Below, piece after piece: positions 10,261-20,800 of a stretch of 64,000 nt of DNA. This DNA comes from Rhipidocladum racemiflorum (taxonomy: Eukaryota > Streptophyta > Magnoliopsida > Poales > Poaceae). Both the position numbers and the translations under genes were made by a program. Location: the NCBI GenBank assembly GCA_036346355.1, contig CM070592.1, positions 37,035,693 to 37,099,692 of the forward strand, in the 5' to 3' direction. The notes beneath the pieces were generated by a model. That model searched no databases and was not told the origin of the DNA. It worked only from the letters and a program-made list of their open reading frames with translations. Each line of letters opens with the position of its first letter. The first letter of the stretch is position 1.

Positions 10261-12484
10261 GGGGGGGGGGGAGAATGTGAAACCACAGAGTGTCGTAACC
10301 TTATAAAATGTGAATGATGAGGTCAAAAACATTATGAAATATGAAATTTAGGTTAAAACCATAAGGTATGGAGGTTATTAGCGTTTCCGGGCCATTTCCG
10401 TGAGTCTGGGCCTTTCCGGGGACTTTTAGGCCTAAGAGAAGGGGTCGTGGGCTTTGGTGGGATGGAGTTTGAGTTCAATTGGGAGTAGGAATCCTGGTTG
10501 GGGGCCTCCCCCTGCCTCTTATTGCGCCCCACCCCTACCCCTTGCGCCCCCAAGTGCCCTAGCCGCCTCCCACACCTCCCCACCTCCTCCTTGGGCGCCT
10601 TCACCTCCCCCAAGCCTCTCCCCTTGCGCCACCACCCTCTCCACCACCTCTCCACCTCCCTTGCTGCACCTAGGTGAGTTCTTGACCTCACCACCTCGAA
10701 GATCCATCCATTGGAGCGCTCCGCGACGAGGAGATCCGGTGGATTTGGAGCGAGGAAGGAGATCGCGCGAACCGGGAGGAGATCTATTGGGTTTTCGTGC
10801 GTCGGGCGAAGGTATGGCCATGTGACTCCTTGGGGTTGGCCTAGGTACTGTTCTTAGGGTCATTATCATGTTTTTAGATCAATTGGTGGTGCTGGAATTG
10901 AGTAGATTAAATGAAATCTAGAAGTTGCCACGTTCTCTGTTTCGGGCAGCTTGAGCAGTCGACCTAGGGTTTGGGTTTTCGTCAATTTAGAGTCGGAATT
11001 TGGTCGTACGGCTGTTGAAGAAGTTGTAGGTAATTTCAATATCGTTTTGTGGGTATAAAGAACGTCCAATTCCACCCAGCCGTTTGAATGTTATGATCGT
11101 TTTACCGAGCGTATTAAAATCTGTGACGTGATTGGAACAGATCACGGTATTTTGTAGATTAAACAACTTTAGAGTCCGAATAAGCTTTTCCATATACTTA
11201 GAAAAAGTTAGGAAATTTCCTAAGCTACGCGAGGATGTACTCGTTTAATTGATTCGGAGTCTTAGAACCCGAGTTATGCCTTTTGGAAGGCTGCTGTCCC
11301 GACGGGACAGAACCTCTGTTTTTGGGTTTAGCGAGTAGTTTGCGATGTCGGGGTAGAAGAGGGATTGCTTACTGTTTTGTGGACACGATTGTGAGTATGT
11401 GGTACTCATGTGCAGGTGGTGTGACCCTGGGAGTGCCTTCTACTTCTCGCCAACCCGTTGCCCGTGGTTGAGGCAAGTGTATTGTAATGGATAGCGGTTT
11501 GTAGGTTGCTAGTTTAGACTAGATGAAATTGATTATATGATATGATCACTTGCCATGCTTTAATGATTGCCATTGATATAATGAATATGCTTATTATGTT
11601 ATGATGCCATGTGTTAATGTACAAGTTATTTATGATGTTGGCATGTTTGCATACATGGCATGATACATGGTCCGGGCGGTGAGAAAGTCATAACTAGTCC
11701 AGGGAAGGTCGGTGAGAAAGTTATGACTATTCCGGAGAGCCAATGAGTAAGTCCTACATCGTGATTCCATTCACCGCGGTGAACGGAAGCGAGGAGTAGG
11801 CACCCTCCATCTTCGGGATGGAAGGGGGGAGAGGGTGCACACCGACGGGTGTGTACTCAACCATACCGGTATGAGTTTCCAAGGAGACATGAGCATCGCA
11901 TCGCATTGCATACATAATGGTGATGATATTGATATGTGATCATGAATGAGATGAAAGACATGATATGAGTTGTTGTAGCCATGTAATTGTTTTTGTGTAC
12001 CATTGCAATATGCTTGCTGAGTGTTGAACTCACGCTTGTGCTTTCTTGTTGTTTTAGGTACCATGAGATCGGCATGCGGGGAGGGGAATTACTCACACTT
12101 CGACACGTAGCGTCACTCAATTGTTCCCACAGTCACTTAATTGGGCCTTGATAATAAATTAAGTGTGATGCCTATTGTTTTATGGTTTAGCTTTGCGATA
12201 TGAGAGTCTTATTGTTCGTTTGGCTCATGGAGACATTAAATGTTTAGAATTAGACCTTTAAGGTCGTCATACCTTTAATTATTGCTATTTTAGATGTCTC
12301 TCATATTGCCTTATATTGTTATGCTATTGTGTTTCCTTTTCATGTTAAAACAAAGGAGATGCTGCCGAAATATCGGTTTTCAGCATTAGTGCATTTGCTG
12401 TAATTTACTTGATTTTGTGGTATTTAGAGGTTGCTTAGTCTATGTTTGGTAGCATTCGGGCATATTAAATGCTGGGGTGTTACA
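10261..12484 (+). mobile_element. Polypurine tract and long 3' LTR, Gypsy-like
   Basis: A purine run at 10261-10275 (ten G then GAGAA) is followed by TGTGAAACC at 10276; the block closes with GGGGTGTTACA at 12484. A polypurine tract directly before a TG...CA unit marks a 3' LTR, about 2.2 kb long. The interior has a pyrimidine-rich leader around 10490-10690 and no coding domain. No matching 5-bp duplication was found (right flank AGTGG), and the body of the element is missing on the left, so it is a truncated copy. Confidence 0.6.
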
Positions 12485-12489
12485 AGTGG

Positions 12490-12854
12490 TTGATACCTGC
12501 CACGAGGATCTAGCGGACCGAAGATTCTACCGGTGCCCTTTGCCCGAGGATGAATGGTGCTGGTACTTTAACTAGGTGGACCTGGAGACGTACCACCCAC
12601 ATCTCAAACTTCCCGTCTTTGATAACTGGGGAGAGCAACTCTCGCCGTGGTGCTACTACCTCCCAGAAAAGCCAGACCCCGAATACGCATACAGTGTTCT
12701 TCAACCACCACAGCGGGCATACTGCATTGACCGCAGGACACGTTTTTGGTTATACAACAAGAAGCCCAACACACACCTCCTGCACCATATAGTGGAGTGC
12801 GAGCCGAAACAGAGGAGGCGTCTCGGCAAGTCTCCGAAATATGCTACTCCATAG
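12490..12854 (+). pseudogene. GRF-type zinc-finger gene fragment
   Basis: One frame reads RRFYRCPLPEDEWCWYFN, stop, VD, the signature of the plant GRF zinc finger, which normally continues with W-V-D. The tryptophan codon is replaced by TAG at 12573-12575. After the stop the frame stays open to 12854, with an aromatic and proline-rich tail (LPVFDNWGEQLSPWCYYLPE) that I do not recognise. GRF proteins are often found as gene-like pieces among grass transposons. The fragment starts right after the LTR end and has no start codon of its own. It is most likely a transposon-carried or broken gene piece. Confidence 0.6.
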
Positions 12855-13108
12855 ATCAAAGAGTAAACCTGCAGTACTGTTGCAAAAAATTACATTTAAA
12901 CGTCATATTTTACGGGCTGCCGAAAAGGGTTAAAAGTTATCGTCAATAATAATACTTAGGGTTATTGCGACAGTCTATTTGTGTAGCAAAGAAAGGTGTA
13001 AATGAAATATTTTTTCAGAATATGCTACTCCATAGATCAAAGAGCAAACCTGCAGTACCGTTGCAAAAAAATTACATTTAAACGTGGTATTTTACAAGCT
13101 GCCGAAAA
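12838..13108 (+). repeat. Direct repeat pair of about 90 bp
   Basis: The sequence beginning AATATGCTACTCCATAGATC is present at 12838-12926 and again at 13019-13108 with few differences. The two copies are separated by about 90 bp. The first copy overlaps the stop codon end of the GRF-like fragment, so the repeat arose after or together with that piece. Confidence 0.8.
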
Positions 13109-13236
13109 TTTATTACATAATCTGGATCCTTTACTTATAGCTTAATATAACTTTACAAATTTATTTCGTTCGATTTGGAGCGTAATAAAACTTACAAAAT
13201 TGTCAAAATTATCCCTAGGTCTGTGTCACCCATTTA

Positions 13237-13395
13237 TTGGGCGACAAGCATTTGTCGCCAATTCATATGGCGACTTTTATACTATCGCCCATTTAAATAG
13301 CGACATTATTAAGTCGCCTTTCTATTCGGCGAGGTATTATTTTGTCGCCCGTTGGTTGGACGATAGAGTACTATCACCGAACTAACAGGCGACAG
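13237..13395. repeat. GCGAC/GTCGC subterminal-type repeats
   Basis: The motifs GGCGAC and GTCGCC recur about every 15-25 bp in both orientations (for example GGGCGACAAG and TTGTCGCC near 13240-13260, AAGTCGCC and GTCGCCCG further right). Such clusters are typical of transposase-binding subterminal regions of CACTA or other class II elements. The terminus itself is not visible. Confidence 0.45.
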
Positions 13396-13969
13396 ACGTA
13401 CATCCCTGTAATTTCTTCTAACCGACGTTTACTTTTGCAATTTTGATTAAAAAATAGATTTTTTAAAAAAAATTTCTCAAATTTGCCTTTGTTTCTTCTG
13501 TTCTGAAATATGCAATTGTTTCTTTGTTTTGGAATCTATTTTTTCTGTTCTAGAGAGTGGAGAGTACTTGTTCTGAAATCTGAAATATGTGTGTGTTGTT
13601 CTGTTCTGGTCGTGTGGAGTATGCAATTATAGAGAAATTGTTCTGAAATCTGAAATATGTGTGTTCTGTTCTGTTCTGAAATACTTCTATTCTGAAATAT
13701 GAGCTTCTTCTGTACTTCATCGTTTTGGGCCGCACAGGCCACGCTTTTGCTTCTGCGTTCTGCCCATGCTTTTCTATATGCGGGCCAGGCCTAGGCTAGC
13801 ACGGTCCGACACCAGCCTAGCATGCTTTCGATCGTGCTGGGCCTAGAAAATGGGCTGTCGTGCCAGCCCGGTTCGGCACGAAAAAAATGGACTGTGTCGG
13901 CCCGAATTAATTTGGCCTGAAGCCCAACGGGCTGGGGCCGTGCTGGCCCAGCACGGCCCAATTCCCAGG
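13396..13969. other. Low-complexity and GGGCC-rich repeat DNA
   Basis: From about 13490 to 13700 a degenerate TTCTGAAATATG/TTCTGTTCTG motif repeats. From about 13730 to 13965 the sequence turns rich in GGGCC/GGCCC and GCACGG motifs in both orientations. The second block resembles a common non-autonomous DNA-transposon family in grass genomes, but I see no clear termini. No gene is supported. Confidence 0.4.
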
Positions 13970-15342
13970 ACTACCATCTCCTATCACGATCAGAGATGCT
14001 CAACCTACCATCTCCTATCACGATCTTGTATCCGGATTCATCAAGCTGTCAAAAGCTAACAACATTACTGCAGAGACGCAGGATGTAGTACACATCTATG
14101 AGTACTTTGTGTTCACCCGACAACCCCTTGAGAAGCACCAAACCCTACACATGAATCTCTACCACAGATCCGTCATCGAACTTGACTGAAACCTTTACTG
14201 ACGTGTCCAATTCTTTGAACACATCCATCCTACCGGATACCACGTATCAATAGAGACCATCCTCCTCCATATCCCAGTTTGGGTTTTACTTTCTCCTCAT
14301 TGAGCATCACCACCTCAGTGCTGTGCTCGACAGCTTTTGAAAGCTCGCAGGCTTCAATGAACAGCAAAGCAGGTTCATCATCCCTCAGCTTCTCTACATA
14401 TATAATGAGCCTTTTCTTTCTTATGCTTTGTGCACTCGATGCAAAGTGACCCATTATAGAGCAATTGAAGCATTTGATTTTGGTTTTATCAAACTTGCGA
14501 TGGGGCTTTCTCTCAGTATCATCACCTCACCAGCTCCTTGACTGCGGCCACGACCATCGCCGCGTACACCACCTCTCTTCGTGCCACTGCCGAAACCTTC
14601 TCTTCCCTTCTTCTCTTCCATGGATAAGGCTTCAACTATGTACGCGTGAGCATCAGTTGCTACCCATCTTCTTTGCAGTGTCGCCTCCACTTCAGGCTTC
14701 CCCCAAACATCCGTAGCCTTTCAATTGCCTCGGTTAGGGACATGGTTGACATATATCCCCACTGTTTGATCGTGCCGATGACTGGGAGAAATCTGTCACG
14801 GACAGCACTAGAGAGTTTCTCAACAACATCGATGTCCTTCACATCTGTGCCGAGGGAACGAATTTCACCCACAGTGCTGGTGAGTTTATGTGAGAATTCG
14901 ATAAGACTTTCAGAATCATCCATGATCATATGATTGAGTTGCCTCTGCAGTGCCTGCACCCTTGCCTTCTTGACACGATCCTCACCATCGCGCATCTCCC
15001 TGATGGGCGATGGCTTCCTAAGCTTTCTTGGTTGTTTCTTTCTCTGCAATGGCCATCATCATAGCATCAGGCACATCTTGAGAGATCGTGGCGAGAGCTC
15101 CCTAGTCCTTTTCTTTTTCGACCGGTGCAACCTCTTCAATCGCTGCCCACACTCCAAGAGATCGCAAGATGATCTTCATCTTCATGGCCTACAGGCCATA
15201 ATTGGTGTCGTTCAGCATCGGATGCTGAATTGGCACTTCCTCCTCCTCTCGCCAGCATCTTCCCGGATGACGACATCTCACCGTCGGTCCCCGACGTACT
15301 CGGCGATGTCTCCATGACCTCCATAACTTGGCTTTGATACCA
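13970..15342 (-). pseudogene. Copia gag and protease relic
   Basis: Read leftwards from the primer-binding site, the first recognisable part is NYGL-AMKMKIILRSLGVWAAIEE, the start of a Copia gag. Then come the UBN2-type block (VQALQRQLNHMIMDDSESL, IEFSHKLTSTVGEIRSLGTD), a zinc knuckle CFNCSIMGHFASS in which the last Cys is lost, and a protease or gag-pre-integrase stretch VKFDDGSVVEIHV. Stop codons and shifts interrupt several parts. The relic ends near 13970, within IGDG, before any integrase, so gag and protease are present but dead and the rest is deleted. Confidence 0.88.
15331..15342 (-). other. Primer-binding site (initiator tRNA-Met type)
   Basis: The minus strand reads TGGTATCAAAGC two bases after the LTR end. 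This matches the usual Copia primer-binding site, complementary to the 3' end of initiator methionine tRNA, with one apparent change. It fixes the 5' end and direction of the relic. Confidence 0.85.
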
Positions 15343-15344
15343 AG

Positions 15345-16581
15345 TGTTGAAACTCTGAAGTTCTCAAGCTCCAGGTTCAGAACACCCTAAAGTTCTGCAA
15401 CGTGGGAAACCAAGAACAGAGAAGTGCTGGTCTCAGGAAGAACAAAGGCTAAATCTGAAAAGAGATAGAACACCCTGAAGTTTTTATGTTTTCTCTATTA
15501 CTTAGAGCATCTCCAGCAGAGCCCCTAAACCAGCCCCTAAACCTTAAAATAGGGAGTGTAGTAAAAAAAACAGATCCAGCAGAGCCCCAACTCAAGCCCC
15601 TAAAATTAGGGGGCCCCTAAATTTGCCTCCTCAGCCCCAATTCTCATGAGGCCCCTACTCAAGCCCCTAAAATTAGGAGGCCTCTAAATTTGCCTCCTCA
15701 GACCTAATTTCCAGGGACACGAGTACAACCCCTATTATTGAAGATAGGGAAATACATGAGAGGCTTCGAAAATTTTATCATGTTTTGAAAATTTTAAATT
15801 TAAATTTTAAATATCATGTTTTTAAATTGTAAATGTTAATATGCTTATGTTTTATGTATTACAAATATTTTTGATTGAATTTTAGTGGTGTCAAATGAAG
15901 ATTATACATAACGGATATGTCAAAATAGGAGAAAAAGTAAAATAGGGGCTGAGATTTAGGGGCTGTTGCTGGACTTGTGCTCTGAAAACAGGGCCTCAAA
16001 AAATAGGGGGGTCCCTAATAGGGACCCTGTTTTAGTGGCCCTTGCTGGAGATGCTCTTATATGAGCTAAAGATTACGGGCAAGTATAGATAGCAATCACA
16101 ACTACCAAATCAAATCTTACCGGAACAAACAAAACTGAATTTGTAATGGATACTTACTGTATCTCTTCCAGAGAGACAAACAAAATTGACATAACACTTC
16201 TAGAAAACTCAATATCAAAACCTAAATCTAACTCTACACAACTAGTTTAGTCAACATAGACTGTCACGTAGAAGATAGCCGATGACAACTGTAGATCAGA
16301 AATCCTGATATGTGCACATACCACTTGTTAGGGTTAGCACAGCAAAAACGGGAGGCAGATGTAACGTGGAAAAATCTCATGAAAGAGGAAAAATCCATGG
16401 GAGACAATCCACTAATTATGTTCAAGATTACATATACATGGGTGGCTTATATAGCCAAAATAGTCCAAGTTGTTCTAGTTGTGGACTCCAATTTGGATAT
16501 TGAGCATCTCTCTAATAAACCTATTTAGATATTTTGAGTTATCTCTAACGCTAAAGTTTCTTCAGAGACCGAACATCAACA
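15345..16581 (-). mobile_element. Copia 5' LTR (minus) interrupted by a MITE
   Basis: The plus strand starts TGTTGA at 15345 and ends TCAACA at 16581, a perfect 6-bp terminal inverted repeat. The left end lies 2 bp from the primer-binding site. A TATA motif (CTTATATA at 16446-16453, TATATAAG on the minus strand) sits where a U3 promoter should be. Without the nested MITE and its duplicated TTA the LTR is about 680 bp. The left-hand LTR of the element is missing. Confidence 0.75.
15505..16056. mobile_element. Tourist-like MITE nested in the Copia LTR
   Basis: The terminal inverted repeats are GAGCATCTCCAGCA at 15505 and TGCTGGAGATGCTC ending at 16056. TTA flanks both sides (15502-15504 and 16057-16059), which fits the 3-bp target duplication of PIF/Harbinger (Tourist) elements. 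The 552-bp element has no coding capacity; internally it repeats segments such as GCCCCTAAAATTAGG and AAATTTGCCTCCTCAG. It landed after the Copia LTR. Confidence 0.85.
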
Positions 16582-16768
16582 GCATCGGAGGTGGATTGCC
16601 AACCTGGATTCAAGCGCTCAACAAAATGCCCAAGATAACCATATGGGGCGAACAATTCTATGGAGATTGGAAGCAAGCTCACATTCAAGAAAGAGGGGTT
16701 CCAAGAGTTTCTTTGTCATCAAGGACCTCGGCATCAACAACATCAGGATTGCCGAGATGGAGATTTAG
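16582..16768 (+). pseudogene. NLR leucine-rich-repeat remnant
   Basis: One frame reads GGGLPTWIQALNKMPKITIW, characteristic of the C-terminal LRRs of grass CC-NBS-LRR resistance proteins (LP-W-SL..L..I.I). Shifted frames continue LTFKKEGFQEF and then FVIKDLGINNIRIAEMEI followed by TAG at 16766-16768, also NLR-like. Two frameshifts in under 190 bp and no NB-ARC domain nearby make this a broken remnant. It begins exactly where the Copia LTR ends, so the Copia element probably inserted into it. Confidence 0.55.
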
Positions 16769-17800
16769 TCTTTTAGTAGCATCAACTCGCATAACTGATG
16801 GCATCTGCAGTACCTCTTGTTGATTTGCCGTTTTTGCCACAGTGCAAACTTTGCATGAGTACTCATCAAAAAATCATTCTTCATTCTTGTGCTCCAGTTA
16901 CCTTCCTCTTGTCATATCACATTTCCCTAGAGAAATTTTACACTATACTGGTAGTATATAATGGGTAGTAGAAATCATATATAAACGTTGATTTGTTAAG
17001 GGTATTTTTACTACTCTACTATCATATGAAGCATAAAAAAATCTAGTTAATTTGATCCATTGGATTAAAAATAATGAACGGTTCATATTGAATTTAGTAC
17101 ACCGTAAAAGTTCTTTCCATGACCCTGTTAACTGAAGCTTAGTAACAGAGGTTGCCTCCTTAGGAAAAGTGATTTGCATAAACATACATAAAATGTCAAG
17201 AGAATCAAGACTATCTCGGTTCTGAATTATGGGCGATGGGCTGAAGACAGTAGTTTGCTTTTCAGGTGATTTTACCTTGTGTGGAGTAAACTTCTTTCTC
17301 TGTGCTGAAAATGTGACTGATTTCATTTCCCCTCGTTTCCTTTTCGTTTAAACTAGCCTGTTCCATCTCCTCCGCACTTGAACTGGGCTGTTTCATGAAT
17401 CAAGGCAGAATCTTGCCTTAAGTTTCAGAAAATTTGCAACTGAAAGATCAAGAAGAGATCAGCAGAGGTTCAGACGATCAGTCCTGTAAAAATGTTGGCA
17501 TTGTCCGATGGAAGCTGTTCCAGTTTGGGCCTGTTGGAGTAAACGGACTGCATATGGGCCACTCCTGGCCCATCTAATCCAGAGGCCTGGACGTAATTCC
17601 ATCGCGGGGCCCCCCTCCCAAAATATTATTCGAATTTCCGAATAGGTTTTTCCGGGTAAAATAGGGACAAGGCGGGTTCGGGCATTTTACGCCTTCGCCC
17701 TCCCGACTCGCCCTCTTCCTTTCTCATTTCCCTCCCAAGCACGCGCGCGGACCCCAGAATCTCTAGGGTTTGCACTCCTCGCACTGCTAGATCGACTCCA
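16769..17800. other. Upstream region of SCC3
   Basis: No gene is supported. A 127-codon minus frame (16943-17326) has no recognisable domain. From about 17580 the sequence becomes GC- and pyrimidine-rich (CCCTCCC, CGCCCTC), as expected for the promoter and 5' leader of the housekeeping gene that starts at 17801. I see no clear TATA box close to the leader. Confidence 0.4.
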
Positions 17801-20800
17801 ATGGAGGAGACGCTAGCCTCCATGCGCCGCCCGGTAACCCTGGTCCCTCCACCCAGTTCCTGAGCTCCTGAATTCTGCGAAATTTACGGATTTTTTTGCT
17901 GATTTTTGGGGTGCTCTTTTCTTCACCTGCAGAAGCGTGGCCGCCCGCCGCGGCCGCGGGAGGACGACCATGCGGCCGGCGATGAGTTCGAGGAGGAGGG
18001 CCATGCGGAGTACGAGGGGCTCGTGCCGCCCCAGTCCAAGCGTAAGCGCGCGGCCTCCGCCGTGGCGGCGGCGGCGCTGGAGGACCAGCCCCTCATCGGT
18101 ACGCGGCATCTCGTCTTTCGCTTTTTTGTTTTGCCTTTGTTGTCGTAGTTTAGCTGAAGTGGGTTGAGTGCCGTGGTTCTGAACCCGCTGCTAGGGTTTA
18201 GCCGTTCAGCTGCTGGTTTAAGGAAATCTAGCTGTCCTGTTGCTGTGATCGAGTTGGGATTTATGGACCGGGGCACTGCTTCTGCTGTGCTGGGGATAGA
18301 TTACTCTGTGTGGCTTTCCTCATGGTGAATTGGTGGCTCCTCTGCTTGGCCTAGGGTTGGGTTAATTTAGTTTGTTAAACACTGTGGTTGTGTGATTTTT
18401 AGTTGTTTTTGAGAAATTTCATTAGGTATGTGGGGTTCATTTGCTAGGTAATGCTAGGTTGTTAGCTGAAAAATGATCAATTTTTGCCCCTTTGATTTCA
18501 ATAGAACTTTTGGTTAGCTCTGAAATGTCATGTCCCGTTACGCACCACCATTAGGAAAACTAGAAATTGGTGACAAGCTGCATGAATATGTAAAACATGT
18601 GGCAGGAAAAATGATAGGGAGAACACAGTGTAACTGCATGGGAGTTACGATTTATAAAGAGGTTGGCTACCTCTGCTGGGGTGGTCCTTGCCCTACTTCC
18701 ACCATTGCTCACTCAGGCATGTAGTACATGGCTTTAGCTGGACTGTTAGCTGGTTACCATTCGAGCATTTAAAAGATCCTACTGAAACATGCCTAGATTG
18801 AAATCTGCGGCTTTATTTAAGCAAATGTTCTTTCCTTCATTTGTGGGACACTTACAAACTTGCAACTTGCAGATATTATCAAACATAATGGCAGGCTGAT
18901 CAGCCATGCTGTCAAAAAATTGGTCGAGGATTATGAATCAAAGCCGAAATTTGTCATGTTTCAGATATTATCAATGCTATTTGAGGTAATACTAGATTCT
19001 TAATATAGTTATTTTTTTGTTGCTGCAACATTATTTGATTAACACACGAATCTTATGATAACAGGCATGTGGCGCCAGGCATGAAATCTATGCAGACTAC
19101 CTTGATGAGGCAGATGTGGATGATGTTGTAGTTGCCCTTGTTGATCTAGCCAGAAAAGTATCCTATTGTGATTTGTTCGGAGGTGTGAATGGAGAATCAT
19201 TATTTGTAGCCTTGCAGATTTTCCCATATGCATAAACTAATTATCCTATAGGTTGTTCCAATTTTGAACGTATATGTATGCTCTCTTTTTGGTGAGTTTC
19301 ATGAACCTTAACTTGAGAATAGGGTCTGGTGGAAGATAATTACGGCTCAAAACAGAAGGACCTTAAGAACTTCAAAGGAAATCTTGTTTCTTTTTGGGAT
19401 AACTTGGTCCTTGAGTGTCAGAATGGCCCATTGTTTGATGATATCTTATTCCAAAAAATCAAGGATTACGTCATTGCTTTGTCATGGTAATTTAATCGGA
19501 TTAATCCCCACTGTCCTTGTTATTTTTCTTTGTGTTGTATGCATGTATTTAATGCTCTGATCTGGTATATTCAGTACCCCTCCAAGGGTTTATCGTCAAG
19601 TAGCTTCATTGATTGGGCTCCAACTTGTGACGTCCTTTATATCTGTTGCTAAGACTCTCAGTGTACAACGTGAGACCACTCAAAGGCAGTTGAATGCAGA
19701 GAAGAGGAAGCAGATTGATGGACCGCTTGTTGAATCTCTCAGCAGAAGGCTCTCTCTTACTCATGAAAATATTACTTACTTGGAGGAATTGATGCGGGAA
19801 ATATTTAGTGGGTGAGATTTTCTATTACAAATCACTTGCACTTGCATTTAAATGTACATTTTTTTTATTAGTATGTTCCAAATTATATTATGCCATTTAG
19901 AGGTAATTCATGCACTGGCATCTGGAGAAACGTACTTGCACTTGCTGTCTAGTGTACATTTATCTTGGTCTAGTAGGTAGGCCACTAAATTTGTTTTTAC
20001 CACATTTAGGTTGTTCATGCATCGTTATCGTGATGTTGATGCTGAGATCCGGATGTCATGCATCAAATCTCTTGGAATTTGGGTTGTTTCATATCCATCA
20101 CTTTTCTTACAAGATATATATCTAAAGTATCTTGGGTGGACACTGAATGATAAGGTAACAGACATTTAGTTAAATGGTGTTTGTGCTTATTAATACCTTC
20201 TTATGTTAGCAACGAGACTTACGAGACTTGCAGTCCTTATTTGTCCTTTTTTTGTAGAACGCTGGAGTTAGAAGAACTTCTATTCTTGCCTTGCAAAGCC
20301 TGTATGAAGTGGATGACAACATACCTTCTCTTGGCCTCTTTACTGAGAGGTTTTACAGCAGGATGATCCAACTTGCTGATGATATTGATATTTCAGTAGC
20401 TGTGTCAGCTATAGGACTCATCAAGCAATTACTGAGGTGAGCTTATTCAAGATCTTTTGCCTGTCTAGTGTAGATTGCTACTGGGCACGCTTACTTATTT
20501 TGCCAGAGCCTTCATAAAATAGGCTAAGTGTTTGGAATGTATAGCCTTTGATGGTAAGCCCTGTTAATGAGGTATTTCTATGTTCTTAGAAAACCAAAAT
20601 TTAAGTGAAGTTTTGTTTAATGCTTACTCAGTTTTTGGATTTTCGGCAGTGTGGATTATAGCCAGAAACTGGTGAAATAGGTAAAATTTCAGAAAATAGG
20701 AGGGTCTTTTTGCAAAGTCAATGACGTGTATATCGCTGGAGCGCTGGGAAGTTCCGGATCTTAATAAAGGGATAATATAGAAATCGCTGATAATTCCATT

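Noticed and set aside
10353..10869. Proline-, alanine- and glycine-rich frames
   Set aside because: They lie in the pyrimidine-rich leader of an LTR and are open on both strands because of composition.
16943..17326. 127-codon minus-strand frame
   Set aside because: No domain, no splice or promoter context; it lies in the SCC3 upstream region.
17813..18276. Antisense frames over SCC3 exon 2
   Set aside because: Shadow frames of a GC-rich coding exon; the sense frame matches SCC3.
18530..18724. 64-codon frame
   Set aside because: It lies wholly in SCC3 intron 2, and the exons on both sides join in phase without it.
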